Positions 34,263 through 45,705 of a stretch of DNA of 64,000 nt are shown piece by piece. The position numbers and the translations under genes were made by a program. The notes beneath the pieces were generated by a model. That model ran no database searches. It was not told the origin of the DNA and saw nothing but the letters and a program-made list of their open reading frames with translations. Every line of letters starts with the position of its first letter. Positions within the stretch are counted from its first letter, which is position 1. The DNA is from Piper betle. Lineage: Eukaryota; Streptophyta; Magnoliopsida; Piperales; Piperaceae. Where the stretch lies: positions 124,001 through 188,000 of the forward strand of contig JAURVB010008882.1 in assembly GCA_033002965.1 (NCBI GenBank), in the 5' to 3' direction.

Positions 34263-37200
34263 ATGGTGGCGCCGGCGGACTTCGGTGGGGTGGTGGTGGT
34301 GATGGTGCTGCTGTTGCTGCTGCTGCGGCCGGGGAGCGCCGGCGAGGCTCGATTGAACGACGACGTGCTGGGTCTGATTGTGTTGAAGTCGGAACTGCGG
34401 GACCCACGAGCCCAGCTGTCGACCTGGTCGGAGGACGACGACACCCCCTGCGGCTGGTCCTGCGTCCGGTGCGACCCGCGGACCGGCCGAGTCACTGAGC
34501 TCCGACTCGATGAACTCGGCCTGTCGGGCCGACTCGGCCGCGGCGTGCTTCAGCTCGCCGCCCTCCGCTGGCTCTCCCTCGCGGGCAACAACATCTCCGG
34601 CAGGGTCCCGGCGGGGCTGGCCGCTGCCCTTCCCGACCTCCGCCTCCTCGACCTCTCGGGCAACGCCTTCTTCGGCCCCATCCCGGGCGAGCTCTTCGAC
34701 CGCTGCCGCTCCCTCCGATCCGTCTCTCTCGCCGGTAACCGATTCACCGGCAGCATCCCGGCCGAGCTCGGCGCCTGCTCCACCCTCGCCGCCCTCAACC
34801 TCTCCTCCAACCGGCTCTCCGGCCGGATTCCACCGGAACTCTGGGGACTCGCTGCCCTCCGTTCCCTCGACCTCTCCGACAATGAGCTTGACGGCGAGAT
34901 CCCGGTCGGCATCAACGGTCTCTACAACCTTCAAACGGTGTTGTTGAAAAGGAACAAGCTTTGGGGTAGGTTGCCAGTGGATATCGGCGGCTGCTCGCTG
35001 CTCAAGTTTGTGGATTTGAGCGATAATTTGATGTCTGGGGGCATCCCGGAGACAATGCTAAAGCTCACTATTTGCTCTTCTGTCAGTTTGAGGGGTAACT
35101 CCTTATCTGGGGAGGTCCCCGAGTGGATTGGGGAGATGGGTAGTCTCCAATATCTGGACCTGTCTGACAATGGTTTCACTGGTGCTGTTCCTGGGTCGAT
35201 TGGGAAGTTGACACAGTTGAAGGAGCTGTACTTAGCTGGGAACAAGTTCAGCGGTTCGTTGCCGGATGCAATGCCAGGGTGCAAGAGCCTCCGCGTTTTG
35301 GATTTGAGTGGGAACTCTTTGTCCGGTGAGCTGCCGGTATGGATTTTTGATCTGGGTGTCGAGAGGTTGACTTTGGCTGGGAATGGGTTTAGTGGGGAAG
35401 TTAGGTTGTCAAGCTCTGGTCGGAACGTGGTGGTGCTGGATTTGTCTAGAAACTTGTTTTCTGGGCGGATTCCTAACGGCATTGGGGGGTTAAGTGGCTT
35501 GCAGTACTTGGATTGGTCTGGTAATTCTTTTGTGGGGGAGATACCGAAGAGCATCGGGGAGTTGAAGGCTGTGGAGGTTGTTGATTTGAGCAGGAACAGG
35601 CTAAATGGTGGTATTCCCTCTGAAATTGGAGGAGCGATTGCTTTGAAGGAATTGAGGTTGGAGAATAACTTAATTAGTGGCACAATCCCTTCTCACATTG
35701 GGAGCTGTTCGTCCCTTACCTTACTGTAAGTTTCTACTTATTGAACCGTTTTTCATCTGTTATGTTTTGATTGCATTAGCTATGCCTAACAGGATCACAA
35801 TGTTTCATGCTTGAATATTCCAGTGATCTCTAAAATTATGCTTTACCTCTTGTTAGTCTGAGCACAGACACTAGACTTATAATGAGGCTTCTTTAGGATT
35901 ATTTATTGTCACCTTTGCAAGTTATTAGTTGCAAATTTAGGTTGATGTCATATGCGACTATTTGTCTTCCCTGAATATTTAGAGCTAATACCCTGATATT
36001 TTCAAAGAGTCTCTAAACTTGTGATGATGAATAACATTGTGTTCTTTTCTGTGATATGAAGTAGGACAATCCTTTAGTAGTTTGGCTGTAGAAAGTTGAT
36101 ATCATAGATGTGTTTGGCAATGCATAATTACATCAGTATGCTCTGAAATTTCGTCCTTTCATCTGTTTTTTGATGTCATTTACTGTATTGATTGTATTTG
36201 TACTTCTTTTCCCTCAGGAATTTAGGTAGCAATAACCTCACAGGTCCTATCCCTTCTTCCATAACCAAGTTGACCAACCTTGAAATTGTAGACTTCTCTC
36301 GTAACAGTCTGTCTGGTAACATTCCAAAGCAACTTGCCAACCTTCCTCATCTTGCTGCTTTCAACATTTCTCACAACCACCTCCAAGGTGAGCTACCTGC
36401 AGGCCCATTTTTCAACACAATACCACCCTCCTCTCTTTCTGATAATCCTTCTCTTTGTGGTTCTGCTGTAAATCGGTCTTGTCCTGCTGTTCTACCAAAG
36501 CCCCTTGTCCTAAATCCAAACTCTTCGGAACCCAACTCATCCGGAGGCCCCTTGACTTATAACACACGCCACAAAAAGATCATACTTAGCATATCTGCTC
36601 TTATTGCAATTGGAGCAGCAGTTGTAATTGCGCTTGGTGTGGTTCTGGTTACACTTCTCAACTTGCGTGTCCGGTCCTCTACCTCTCGCTCTGCGGTTGC
36701 ACTGACCCTTGCACGTACAGGTGATGATGACAACTATTCAAATTCTCAGGCTACCGATTCAAACTCTGGTAAGCTTGTGATGTTCTCTGGGGAACCAGAG
36801 TTCGGTGCTGGAACCCATGCCCTCCTTAACAAGGACTGTGAGCTTGGGCGTGGAGGATTTGGTGCAGTGTACCGTACTGTTCTCCGTGATGGGCGGCCTG
36901 TTGCCATAAAGAAGCTCACAGTCTCAAGCCTTGTCAAATCTCAAGAAGACTTCGAGCGAGAAGTGAAAAAGCTTGGAAAAGTTCGTCATGACAATCTAGT
37001 TGTCCTAGAAGGATATTACTGGACTCCGTCTTTGCAGCTTCTGATTCATGAGTTTGTCTCTGGTGGTAGTCTCTACAAGCACCTCCATGAAAGCTCTGCC
37101 TCCTCAAGCTGCCTTTCATGGCAGGATCGATTTAATGTTATTCTTGGCATTGCCAAAGGCCTCAACCACTTGCATACAATGAACTTGATACACTACAACT

Positions 37201-37681
37201 TGAAGTCCAGCAATATATTGATTGATGGATGTGGAGAACCCAAAGTGGGTGATTATGGTTTGGCAAAGCTATTGCCCATGTTGGACAGGTATGTGCTTAG
37301 TAGCAAGATACAAAGTGCATTGGGCTACATGGCACCAGAGTTTGCTTGCCGCACAGTTAAGATAACAGAGAAGTGCGATGTGTATGGCTTTGGTGTACTA
37401 GTGCTTGAGATTGTTACCGGGAGGCTGCCTGTGGAATACATGGAAGATGATGTGGTTGTTCTTTGTGACATGGTGAGAGGTGCTTTGGAGGAAGGAAGAG
37501 TAGAAGAATGTGTTGATCCAAAGCTCAAAGGGGGTTTCCTGGGGAAGAAGCAGTCCCTGTGATGAAGCTTGGTCTTATTTGTACATCACAAGTGCCATCA
37601 AATCGACCAGACATGGGTGAAGTTGTGAACATCTTGGAGCTCATCAGATGTCCTTCAGAGAGTCCAGAATCAGTTGGATGA
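34263..37681 (+). CDS. LRR receptor-like kinase (IRK/PXC2 type), frame broken near the 3' end
   Basis: Plasma-membrane receptor-like kinase. Exons are 34263-35725 and 36218-37681. Residues 1-29 form a signal peptide (long V/L run). An N-terminal cap with CGWSCVRC follows (about 63-70), then about 20 extracellular leucine-rich repeats to about residue 550, a second cysteine pair (569, 576), a transmembrane helix at about 608-636 and a cytoplasmic kinase domain. In the kinase the glycine loop GRGGFG (698-703), VAIKK lysine (719), αC glutamate (736) and APE are present, but the catalytic loop reads HYN instead of HRD and the activation start is DYG. From memory this is usual for the LRR VII IRK/PXC2 relatives, which suggests a pseudokinase signalling through partners. 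One G too few in the run at 37530-37534 leads to a stop at 37560-37562. The other frame continues from 37535 with the expected family C-terminus (48 codons) to TGA at 37679. The start was chosen for its signal peptide; an in-frame ATG at 33945 would add 106 low-complexity residues. Family assignment is secure, the exact orthologue is not. Confidence 0.95.
35726..36217 (+). other. Intron of the receptor kinase gene
   Basis: Donor CT|GTAAGT and acceptor TTTTCCCTCAG|G give a 492-bp intron inserted after the second base of a leucine codon. Joining the exons restores the repeat consensus LTLLNLGSNNLTG without a break, so the boundaries are firm. It interrupts leucine-rich repeat 17. The intron is AT/T-rich with a good pyrimidine tract before the acceptor. 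Confidence 0.95.
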
Positions 37682-39838
37682 ACATGAAAGTCATCAGGAG
37701 TATCATTTTGTTTTAGTTTTTAGAGATAGCTAAAAGCAAAGGCTGAGAAGAATCAAATATGGTTATCGGGGAAAAAGAATCCGGCAAGTTTGGTTATGAT
37801 GAGAAGGGGAAAAAATTTATGTGTGCTTCTAGTTTTTTTTTTTTATGTTATATTTCTGGTGTGATTTACCTTCTGCTCGTTGGGGGAGGCTTATCATGTG
37901 GGGATGGTTCTTCCTGTAATCTTAATTGCTACATGGCCGGATTCTTTTTCACCGGGTTCAGGATCGAACCCCTATGAATGTCATTGCCGTCCACTCGCTC
38001 TTTCTCTGCTTTTCAGCTGTGATGCACCTTCTTTGTTTTCTCTTTAGTTCCATCATGTTATTAAAGCAAGATACAAGTGGAAAGCAGAGAAAGAATGATG
38101 ACAACTGCAGATTTAGATTTACATTCCTCTCTGTTTTTTGATTCAAAAGAATTCTAATTCAACCCAAATTGTGTCACCAGCAAACTTGAATTTGTTCTAC
38201 ATCCTCGTTATCTTCTCATGCATGGAGTTTGAAATGCTCTCTTTCCACACGGCTCATGACCTGCGCTCCATATATATGAGAGAGGCGAAGGTGTGTCATA
38301 CCAGTCACCCACCATTGCCTGACCAAAGTATCCCTTTTCATTTTAATAATATATCATAAGGATTAAAGAAGACCAAATAGTGATTACTGGAATGTGGCTC
38401 TAGGTCATCCCAACTCGTTTCATGGATAGAATAATTACTGCATATCCAAGTCAAAAGGACTCAGTAATGCTACTCAGTAGCAAAGTAGACTGAAAAGATT
38501 CTCCACTCCGGCCTCTGTGATGATATATATATAAACTAAAGAACGAGCTTTGTTAACAGAAGGTTGAATATAAAAAGCTATTGAGCTTGGCTGCTGTCGG
38601 AGGCCGAAGAAGTGCATTATGCTTTCATTCCAAGTGATCTTGAGCTCCAATAAAAAGAGCATCATTTCACGTTGGAACCGGAGTGATGTCTCTGCACATA
38701 ATAGCCACCAAGTGATAAAAATACTACGTTATTTTTTGTGGCAGAATCCATGGGCTTTCATGGTGCTTTGGTGGTCAGATTCCAGGCTGGAAGGAAGTTG
38801 AAACAAGTGCTGTTGAAGGTGTAAGATAGTGCTTGTGGGACTCTAGATTTATGAGAGCAACGATTTATGATTATATAGAAAAAAATGATATATGACTACG
38901 TAACCGTATGTAGATAATGTGCAAATGACATACATCGCAATGATTAATATGTCGAACAAATGAGATATATCAAGATTGTTATAAAGATGATGGAAACTCA
39001 TTGAATCCTTATCTTCCTGGGGGGAAGCTTGCTTTTAAGTACTCTATGGTACCGGTCGGTCTAACATAGTATATCGCTTTACTCTTTTCAAAATCTAGTA
39101 TAATACATTATTTTTTTAAAATCTGGTTTGGTTTATGCCTATATATCATTTAAACTTATACTTGGTTTTTCAATTCATTATTTCTTAAAATTTGATTTTT
39201 TGTAGAGAATTACGGCATTTTAAGATCTTAAAATAATTTTTAATGTCTAATAAAATATTTTATTTATAATTTTCAAATCTAGTTAAAGCAAATAGACCCT
39301 ATAACAATTATAAATCTATTATAATATTCGGTAATAGAACAATTGAAAAGTATATTAACAAATATTGTCAAGCACTTTAGAGGAAAATGGAAGAAAATTT
39401 TTTTTATTGTACTGAGCGGAAGTTTTTATTTTTTTTGATATAATACTGGGCAGGAAGTTGACTCCCAAACGTGTGATTAGGTTTACAGAGTGGAGGATCA
39501 AAGAGGAGATAAATAATGATAGGATGGGCAGCAAAGGAAACCTTGTATGAACAAGCACATGGGACGACCTGTTACAACGACTACGTTGATACGGGAAAAA
39601 GCAAATGGTCCCTCATGGGCCAATGGGTCCATCATAATTTTGGGTTTCTTTGTCTTTTGCAGACACTAATTAATGCTGTCCATGGAGGTTGACACTAATT
39701 AATGCTGTCCATTTTGAGATGCTAAATATGAGTAACGCTATATTTTTCTTGCTGTGGCCAAGCTTAAAGGTGGTCATTGCTCCCATCTAACTTGCAGCTA
39801 TTATATCATACAATTTAAGGCTAAGCATTTGTCGTGTT
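37682..39838. other. Downstream region with 3' UTR and low-copy DNA
   Basis: The first few hundred bases after the 37681 stop presumably hold the 3' untranslated region, but I cannot place the poly(A) site. Short open frames (37759-37977, 37926-38141 and others) have no motifs. A 22-bp piece 'gacactaattaatgctgtcc' plus 'at' occurs twice at 39662-39683 and 39691-39712. No other gene or element is visible before the hAT element at 39839. Confidence 0.4.
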
Positions 39839-40069
39839 TAGGGGTGGGCATCGGTCGGACAAACATCGGACGAATTATTGTCCACGTCTGTCCAAAATTT
39901 CGTCACACAAAACTTGTCCAATCGACTTCGGACGTCAAATTGTCTGTCGGGCCCGAGCAATGTCCGCGAATAGTCTAAAATTACCTTATTTTCCAAAAAT
40001 CCTCTGCACCGCAGTTGCCTCTGCCACTGCCTACCCTCTGCGGCTGCGCTCTACGCTGCCAGCAAACTC

Positions 40070-40949
40070 CTTTGCTGGAACTGTTGGAATCGGCTCGGTG
40101 AGCCTAACCCATCTATGATGTAGACGTGCTTGGCGGAGGTGGCAGATCGCCGGAAAATAGCTAAACATAGGCGATCGGTGGAGGTTGACTAGATCCAGCC
40201 GGCCTGGGTGGCGATGGGCTCTATACTTGTCAAGGAAGGCCGTAGGAGGGTCTGCAATGTCAAAGCAGGGACTGGCGGCCGCGACGACGGTCGCCTGTGG
40301 CAGAATCGACGACGCAAATACGTCGCTAGGCGCGGCGTAGTGGAGGCCAGGCGACGACTGGGGCATCATGGCAACATCGCGGCGGGGCCTGGTGGTGACA
40401 ATCGGCGGCGGCGGCAGTGGCGATGAAAAGGGGGCGGCGCGGCAAGGGTTTGGACGAGGAAGAGAAAAAGGTTGGGTGGTTTGATCGATGGTAATATCGT
40501 AAATAAGACTTGACTCGACTCAACTCGACTCTTGCCCGAGTCAATAATAATAACTAACTCGAAATAAATCCTAAAAAAATCCATAAAATAGAAAAAAAAT
40601 TTATAAAATAAAACAAACACTACAACATCATAACGATATGCTTTATAACTAACAACCCACCCAAATTCCCTGTAACGTGTCCTAACGCGATAAACGATTT
40701 AAAATTAATTTTACAATCCATTATATATAAAAATAAAAAAATAACCGGCATATTTTATATATTCTAATAACTCATTTTTTATGTTGTGTCCATGACATTA
40801 TCATCATATACTTGGGTACACATGACCCTCATAGCTCATACACATGACCGACATCGCTTCAGTACACTAAAACATACTCGACTCGATTCGACGTCTGAAC
40901 CGATCAGTCCATAAGCATAAAACCTTGACTCAGATTGCAGGTCTTACAT
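40070..40949 (-). repeat. LTR fragment inside the hAT element
   Basis: This matches about 23760-24700 and 59100-60019: the 'ggctcggtgagcc' block, a GC-rich part, then 'gtaaataagacttgactcga', 'aaaacaaacactacaacatc', 'ataacgatatgc' and 'cttgggtacacatgacc', ending 'cagattgcaggtcttaca' at 40949. On the minus strand it therefore starts at the LTR's true 5' terminus and is cut off at about 40070. No matching 5-bp duplication is visible. The opposite-strand ORFs at 40031-40620 are GC-rich noise. Confidence 0.75.
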
Positions 40950-40980
40950 TATGTTTATAATGTGATATGTTTTTTCGAAG

Positions 40981-41275
40981 ATGGATCGTACAAATTCATT
41001 ATTAAATGTAAATGAACAAAGTGGATGTGAAAAAGATAGCAAAAATTCGATTGTTAAAGAAGGAGAATCTATGGATAGTACATTATCAAAAAGAGAAAAA
41101 TAATATCCGGTGTATGTGCCTATTTTGATAGATAATATTAGAAGAATGGAACATTTCCTATTTATCGTTATTGTGAAAAGAAGTTTAAAGAACTGAAAGT
41201 TATGAAACTACTCATTTATAAAAGCATATTGAAAGTTATGAAAATATCCTAATTTCAAAATAAAGAGGATATAAA
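40981..41275 (+). pseudogene. Relic of hAT transposase N-terminus (BED finger)
   Basis: An ATG at 40981 opens 40 polar codons to a stop at 41101. Shifting frame twice afterwards gives pieces resembling a BED zinc finger: a 'tattgtgaaaagaagtttaa' segment that would hold the second of a C-x2-C pair and KEF, followed by 'ESYETTHL' and 'KHIESYENI', which match the usual T-x2-L-x2-H-x4-C part with the key cysteine read as tyrosine. Stops and frameshifts make it non-functional. It supports the hAT call for the surrounding element. Confidence 0.6.
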
Positions 41276-41770
41276 GCATAAGTAATTAACTTTTTTGTAT
41301 TTTTTTTCATGTAGGTGAGCTAGATGAAGAATCAATTATTAGAATTTTTTATCTTTGAAGCATATGTAATATTGGATTACATTTTGATGCCAATGATTAT
41401 TTTAAAGTTTTTATATATTGATTATCTTTTGTTTGACTTTAAAAATTGAGAGCATGTTAACTAAATTATAAGTGGTTTGATATGATTATTAATGTGAATG
41501 TATAGTTCTAAATTCCTAAATATAAAAGTGACTTTTATCCTTTTTATATGTATGTCATTTTTAGATATTTAAGATATTAAATATCAATTTTATGTATAAA
41601 CTTAATTAATTTTACTTTATATTTATATTTTAAAATTTTCATAAACTATAATATTAGTCTTACAAATTTGGACGGATAGACAAATTCGGACGTCCGCGCC
41701 CACCCCTAGTCGTGTTAACTGTTACAACAAGAATGCTGTAGCAAAGTTTCTATTGGTCCAAATAATCCTT

Positions 41771-41920
41771 GTGCCATGCTACAACAAACCTGCTGTAGTA
41801 TTTGCCAGATTGGTGTAAATCACTTAAATTAGTAATATTTTTAAAAACAAGTTAATTTTTTTAAAAATTTATGTGATTTAGACCAATCAGGCAAGTGTCA
41901 TAGTGGGTTTGCTATAGCAC
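41771..41920. mobile_element. Foldback MITE-like element
   Basis: About 50 bp at 41771-41823 ('gtgccatgctacaacaaacc' ... 'gattggtgtaaatcac') is imperfectly inverted at 41873-41920 ('gtgatttagaccaatcagg' ... 'gtttgctatagcac') around an AT-rich centre. The structure and 150-bp size fit a miniature inverted-repeat element. A weakly similar stretch with 'tttgctgtggtaaatattac' and 'ctggtacaaatcact' lies near 46910-46970. I could not define a target duplication, so the class is open. Confidence 0.5.
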
Positions 41921-42149
41921 TTGCAACAGCGAATCCCTAGCCATCCTTAATGGTAACTAAGCAATTAGTTATAAAATTTATTTAGATTAAAAAATTACGC
42001 TTATGTGGACACCAGTAGGCAACTCCTTGCAGCAACTTTACTCTACCAAGTAACCAAGCCAGTCTGGAGCCCAATTTTAGATAATTAATCACTTAAATCC
42101 CATAATTTAAATACTCGGGAATTTAGGCTATGACACGATTAGTTGACAT

Positions 42150-44220
42150 GGAAGTCTCTTATCCGAAAATAGGAAAGCGTAGAACTACATGAGAAATCAT
42201 AATGACACGAAGTTATTCTAAGTGGTACAAAGAATTGAAGGTATTTTGTGGAAGAAGAAGAAAGAAGAAATTCAATGGTGCGTGTTCCAATGCTTAAAGA
42301 GGATCATTGGTTCTTAGGTTTTGTATCCAATAGGTTCGTCATATTTCGAGTATGTATATTGTATTTATTACTTATAAATACATAGTTGCATATGGATGTA
42401 CACAATTGTGTGTCATTACATGCTTCACTATGACGTGTTACAATGAGGTTTTTACTTTATCTCTTAGAGGAGGGAGAACTTCTCATAAGGTGTGAGTCTA
42501 TCTAATTAAAGTTTGTTCACTAGTTGGACGGTATGAGTTTTCTTAATTAGAGTTTGTTATTTAGTTGGAAATTGTAGTCATTTCTAATTGGATGTGTTTC
42601 TCAGTTAAAGATTGTTGATTTCATCCGGTGAAGATGTTTCTGGTTTTCCCTATGTGAAAGGGAAAAGGAGAATAAGGTTTATCGTATTCCTTATATCTAG
42701 TCATTGATTGGTGAAGATTTTATTGTTTACCAAAAATTTGTTGTGTACTCTTGATGAAGATGTGTGTACCCATTATTTATTATAGTGGTTGGTTTGTGAT
42801 TTTTTATAATATTTTTAGGGAATTTTTACGTTAAATTAGTATGCCATCTATCTTTTATACTTTATTGTTTTGTCTTGCCAAGTACATAGCAAGAAGGTAA
42901 TTGAAGATCTCAACAAGTGGGCTATCAACCCCCTAAACAAGTGGTATTAAAGATGTGGTTCATTAGCCTGTGGAGGATTGTGGAGAAGATCAATCTTCTT
43001 GTTTGTATTTGACATGATGACTATTGGACGATACTAACAAAGGGTATTCTTTCTATGCAAGTAGGGGAAATGTATTAAAAGTTTTAATCAAGGGGGATAG
43101 AGACCATTCTACATGAGTTAGGAGAGGAGATGTATTAAGATACTTCCCTCATGTGATGGTGGTCAGTAGGTGGTTGATAATGGTGCATCAGTTCTACAGT
43201 TCTACGGGTGTTTGACAACGGAGTAGCGTAGAAGATTTTCCAAGGACTTTCCATGTAGGTCGGAAAGGGGAAATTTGTAAGGGTTGTATCTCCTCCCCAT
43301 GTGAAAGTTGCTATAACTAACCTTAGTGTTTCGTATGATTCGGGAGATGAAAATTGTTAGAGTCTCTCATCATCTGATAAATAAAGATAGGACAATGTAG
43401 AACTATATGGAAATCATATAGATATGGAATTACTCCAACGAGGAATTCAAGGTGTTTTATGGAAAACGAAGGAAGAAGAAAATCATTAGTGAATGTTCCA
43501 ATGTTTAGGGAGGAACATTTATTGTTGGCTCTTCGTATCTATGAGGTTGGTCCCAAGAGGTTGCTCATATTTCAAGTATGTGTCTTGTATCTATTATTTA
43601 TAAATATATAGTTGCATATGGATATACACAACTGTGTGTCATTGTGCACTTCATTATGAGGTTTTAAAATGAGGTTCTCCCTCTCTCTCTTAGAAGAGGG
43701 AGAGCCCCTCCTCATAAAGTATGAGTTTGTCAGGCAGAGCCTTTCCTCAAAAGGTATGAGTCTATCTAATTAGATTTTATTCTTTGGTTACAAGGTATGA
43801 GTCTTCCCTATTAGAGTTTGTCATCTAATTGGAGATTGTGACTATTCCCAATTGGATGTGTTTCCCAGTTGGAGATTATTTATTTTGTCTAATGATTGGA
43901 GTTTACCAGATGATGAAGATGATGTTTCGAGTTTGCTTGATGTGAAAGGGAGAAGGAGAAATTTTTTCCTTATTCCTTGTATTCCACTATTGATTGGTAA
44001 AGATTTTGTTGTATACTAAGAGTTTGTTGTGTACTTTGTTAAAGATGTGTGTACCCATTATTTGTTATAGTAGATAGTTTGTGGTTTTTCTCATATTTTC
44101 AGGGGTTTTCATGTTAAATTAGTGTGTCCTCTATCATTGTATTTTATTGTTTTGTCTTGTCAAACACACAACAAGAAGGTGATTAAAGATCTTAACAAGT
44201 GGGTTATCAGCCCCCTAACA
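42150..44220 (+). mobile_element. Copia-like LTR pair with a 0.4-kb non-coding interior
   Basis: Two direct repeats (about 42150-42939 and 43355-44220) share block order throughout, for example 'ggaagaagaa', 'aaatacatagttgcatatgg', 'ttggatgtgtttc', 'gatgtgtgtacccatta', 'tattgttttgtcttg' and 'gatctcaacaagtgggctatc'. The second starts TGTTAGAG and ends CCCTAACA. After the first comes 'tggtattaaaga', after the second 'tgatatcagagtcg'; both resemble the Copia primer site TGGTATCAGAGC. Before the second there is a purine tract 'cgggagatgaaaa'. The interior (42940-43354) has no ORF. It is a deletion derivative or a non-autonomous element, and because the second LTR also has a primer site it was part of a longer array. 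Confidence 0.75.
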
Positions 44221-44690
44221 CGTGATATCAGAGTCGTTGGGCCAAAAGAACAACTTGTAATATGCTAATAGGAAGGTCTTATTTTCTAAATTAGTTTTTT
44301 GATTAAAAGAGACCTATAACACATATTGTACATTGCTTTTGGGTCCAAAGGGCCCAATAAGGGGATTAGAGCTTAGTTAGCCGTGGTGTTTGTCCATGCA
44401 AATTGTAGAAGTCTTCTTCATGAGTTCTACCTAATGGTTTAAGAAAAGTTTGTTAGGTGATGATCGATGATATATGAGTTTCGTCTGATAAAGGGGAGAT
44501 TGTCAAACGATGATTGTTTTAGGGTTGTCGATGTGTGAATGATAGATTGTTGGGTAAGTAACACATTTGTTGTTGATAAAGTTGGTAATTTGTATATAGG
44601 CTAATAGGAAAACCTTATTCTCTAAACTAGCTTTTAGAGTGAGAGAATCTTATGATACTTATTGTAAGTCGATTTTTGGGCCCAACAGTC
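44221..44690 (+). repeat. Further Copia-like fragment with a short direct repeat
   Basis: This continues from the primer-site-like motif at 44222. A segment of about 90 bp at 44256-44340 ('gctaataggaaggtcttatt' ... 'gggtcc') recurs at 44597-44683 ('gctaataggaaaaccttatt' ... 'gggccc'). Between them are a 'ggggattagagc' motif and a purine tract 'aaaggggagattg' followed by 'tcaaacgatgattg'. These look like remnants of an LTR/primer site/polypurine arrangement, much shortened. No coding sequence. Confidence 0.5.
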
Positions 44691-45697
44691 TCAAAACTTG
44701 TTCAAAGTCATTTATATTAGTGTTTGCTACGCAATAAATATAAGATAATACAAAATGAGATTTTGTGTTACAAAATGACTCATATTATTTATAAATATGA
44801 ATTTGGCTATATTAAAAGAAAGTTAATATTATTGTAATTTTTATAGACAGAACCATATTGATTCGATCCACTCGTAATGACAATTTGATTCATAAAGCTT
44901 CCAAATCCTTTTTTTCCAAGTACACTTTGAAGTAATAGTCATTCTTGAGAGAGTTTTTGGAGTAAAGATGAAATTTTGAACTGTAATATATTAATTAACT
45001 ATTAGGAGGTCATTTATGAGATTAGCATTATAAAACAAAATGCCAATTTAATTAAAATAATTATAATGAATTACAACTCATATAGCTTATGTAAACTTAT
45101 ATTTGGAGTAATTTTGTGAGTTTCACTACTTAAAATCTATATATATAGATAAATATAAAAACAAATAATTAGGGTACTTCTCAATTTTCAAATCAATTGA
45201 ATGCTTTTAATCCTTTCATCTCAATTAACAAAATAATTGCAAAAAATCATTTTTAAATATTTACAAACTATTGTATTTTCCAAAAAATAAAATTAAGCTA
45301 TATTAATGTCTAAAAAAATTAAAATTGAGAATGTACTCTACTTATTCATATAGACCCAGCTATGTAGGGCTACTAAAAAATATTTAAATTAGAGGTGTAG
45401 CTCATATAAACTATAATAAGTGTAGCTCACCTTAATATTTCCTTATAATGATTTCTTATATTAATTCAACCTCAGCTCACCTTTTATAGAGTCTTCATGA
45501 CTCATCAACTCCAAGCCCATCCAAAATTTATTTTTTTAATGATGTAAATGAAAGGTTGTAGAAAATATGCATATATTTTTCTCTATGAGACTTGAAATTA
45601 ATAAATGTAACTTTTATCACTCATTGATTGAGTAAAATTAGAAGAAAAGAAAATTATATTTTAATAAATTTTATTATTTGATCCTATGAATATATCA
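44691..45697. other. AT-rich sequence, nothing recognised
   Basis: No open frame over 60 codons, no terminal repeats and no tandem arrays are apparent to me. It ends at the target duplication of the hAT element at 45706. Confidence 0.4.
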
Positions 45698-45705
45698 CTA
45701 TAAAG

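Larger units (their letters stand above)
39839..41708 (+). mobile_element. Non-autonomous hAT transposon with nested LTR fragment
   Basis: The ends are TAGGGGTGGGCATCGG (39839) and the inverted copy CCGCGCCCACCCCTA (ending 41708), the terminal motif common in plant hAT elements. The element is flanked by a perfect 8-bp duplication GTCGTGTT (39831-39838 and 41709-41716), the size made by hAT transposases. The interior has two parts: a GC-rich LTR fragment (about 40070-40949), and a decayed transposase start with a BED-type finger relic (40981-41275). The rest, to 41690, is AT-rich and non-coding. It cannot encode a working transposase. Confidence 0.92.

Noticed and set aside
34230..34934. 234-codon minus-strand open frame opposite exon 1
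   Set aside because: Shadow of the very GC-rich exon on the other strand. The glutamate/glycine-rich text mirrors the leucine-rich repeats.
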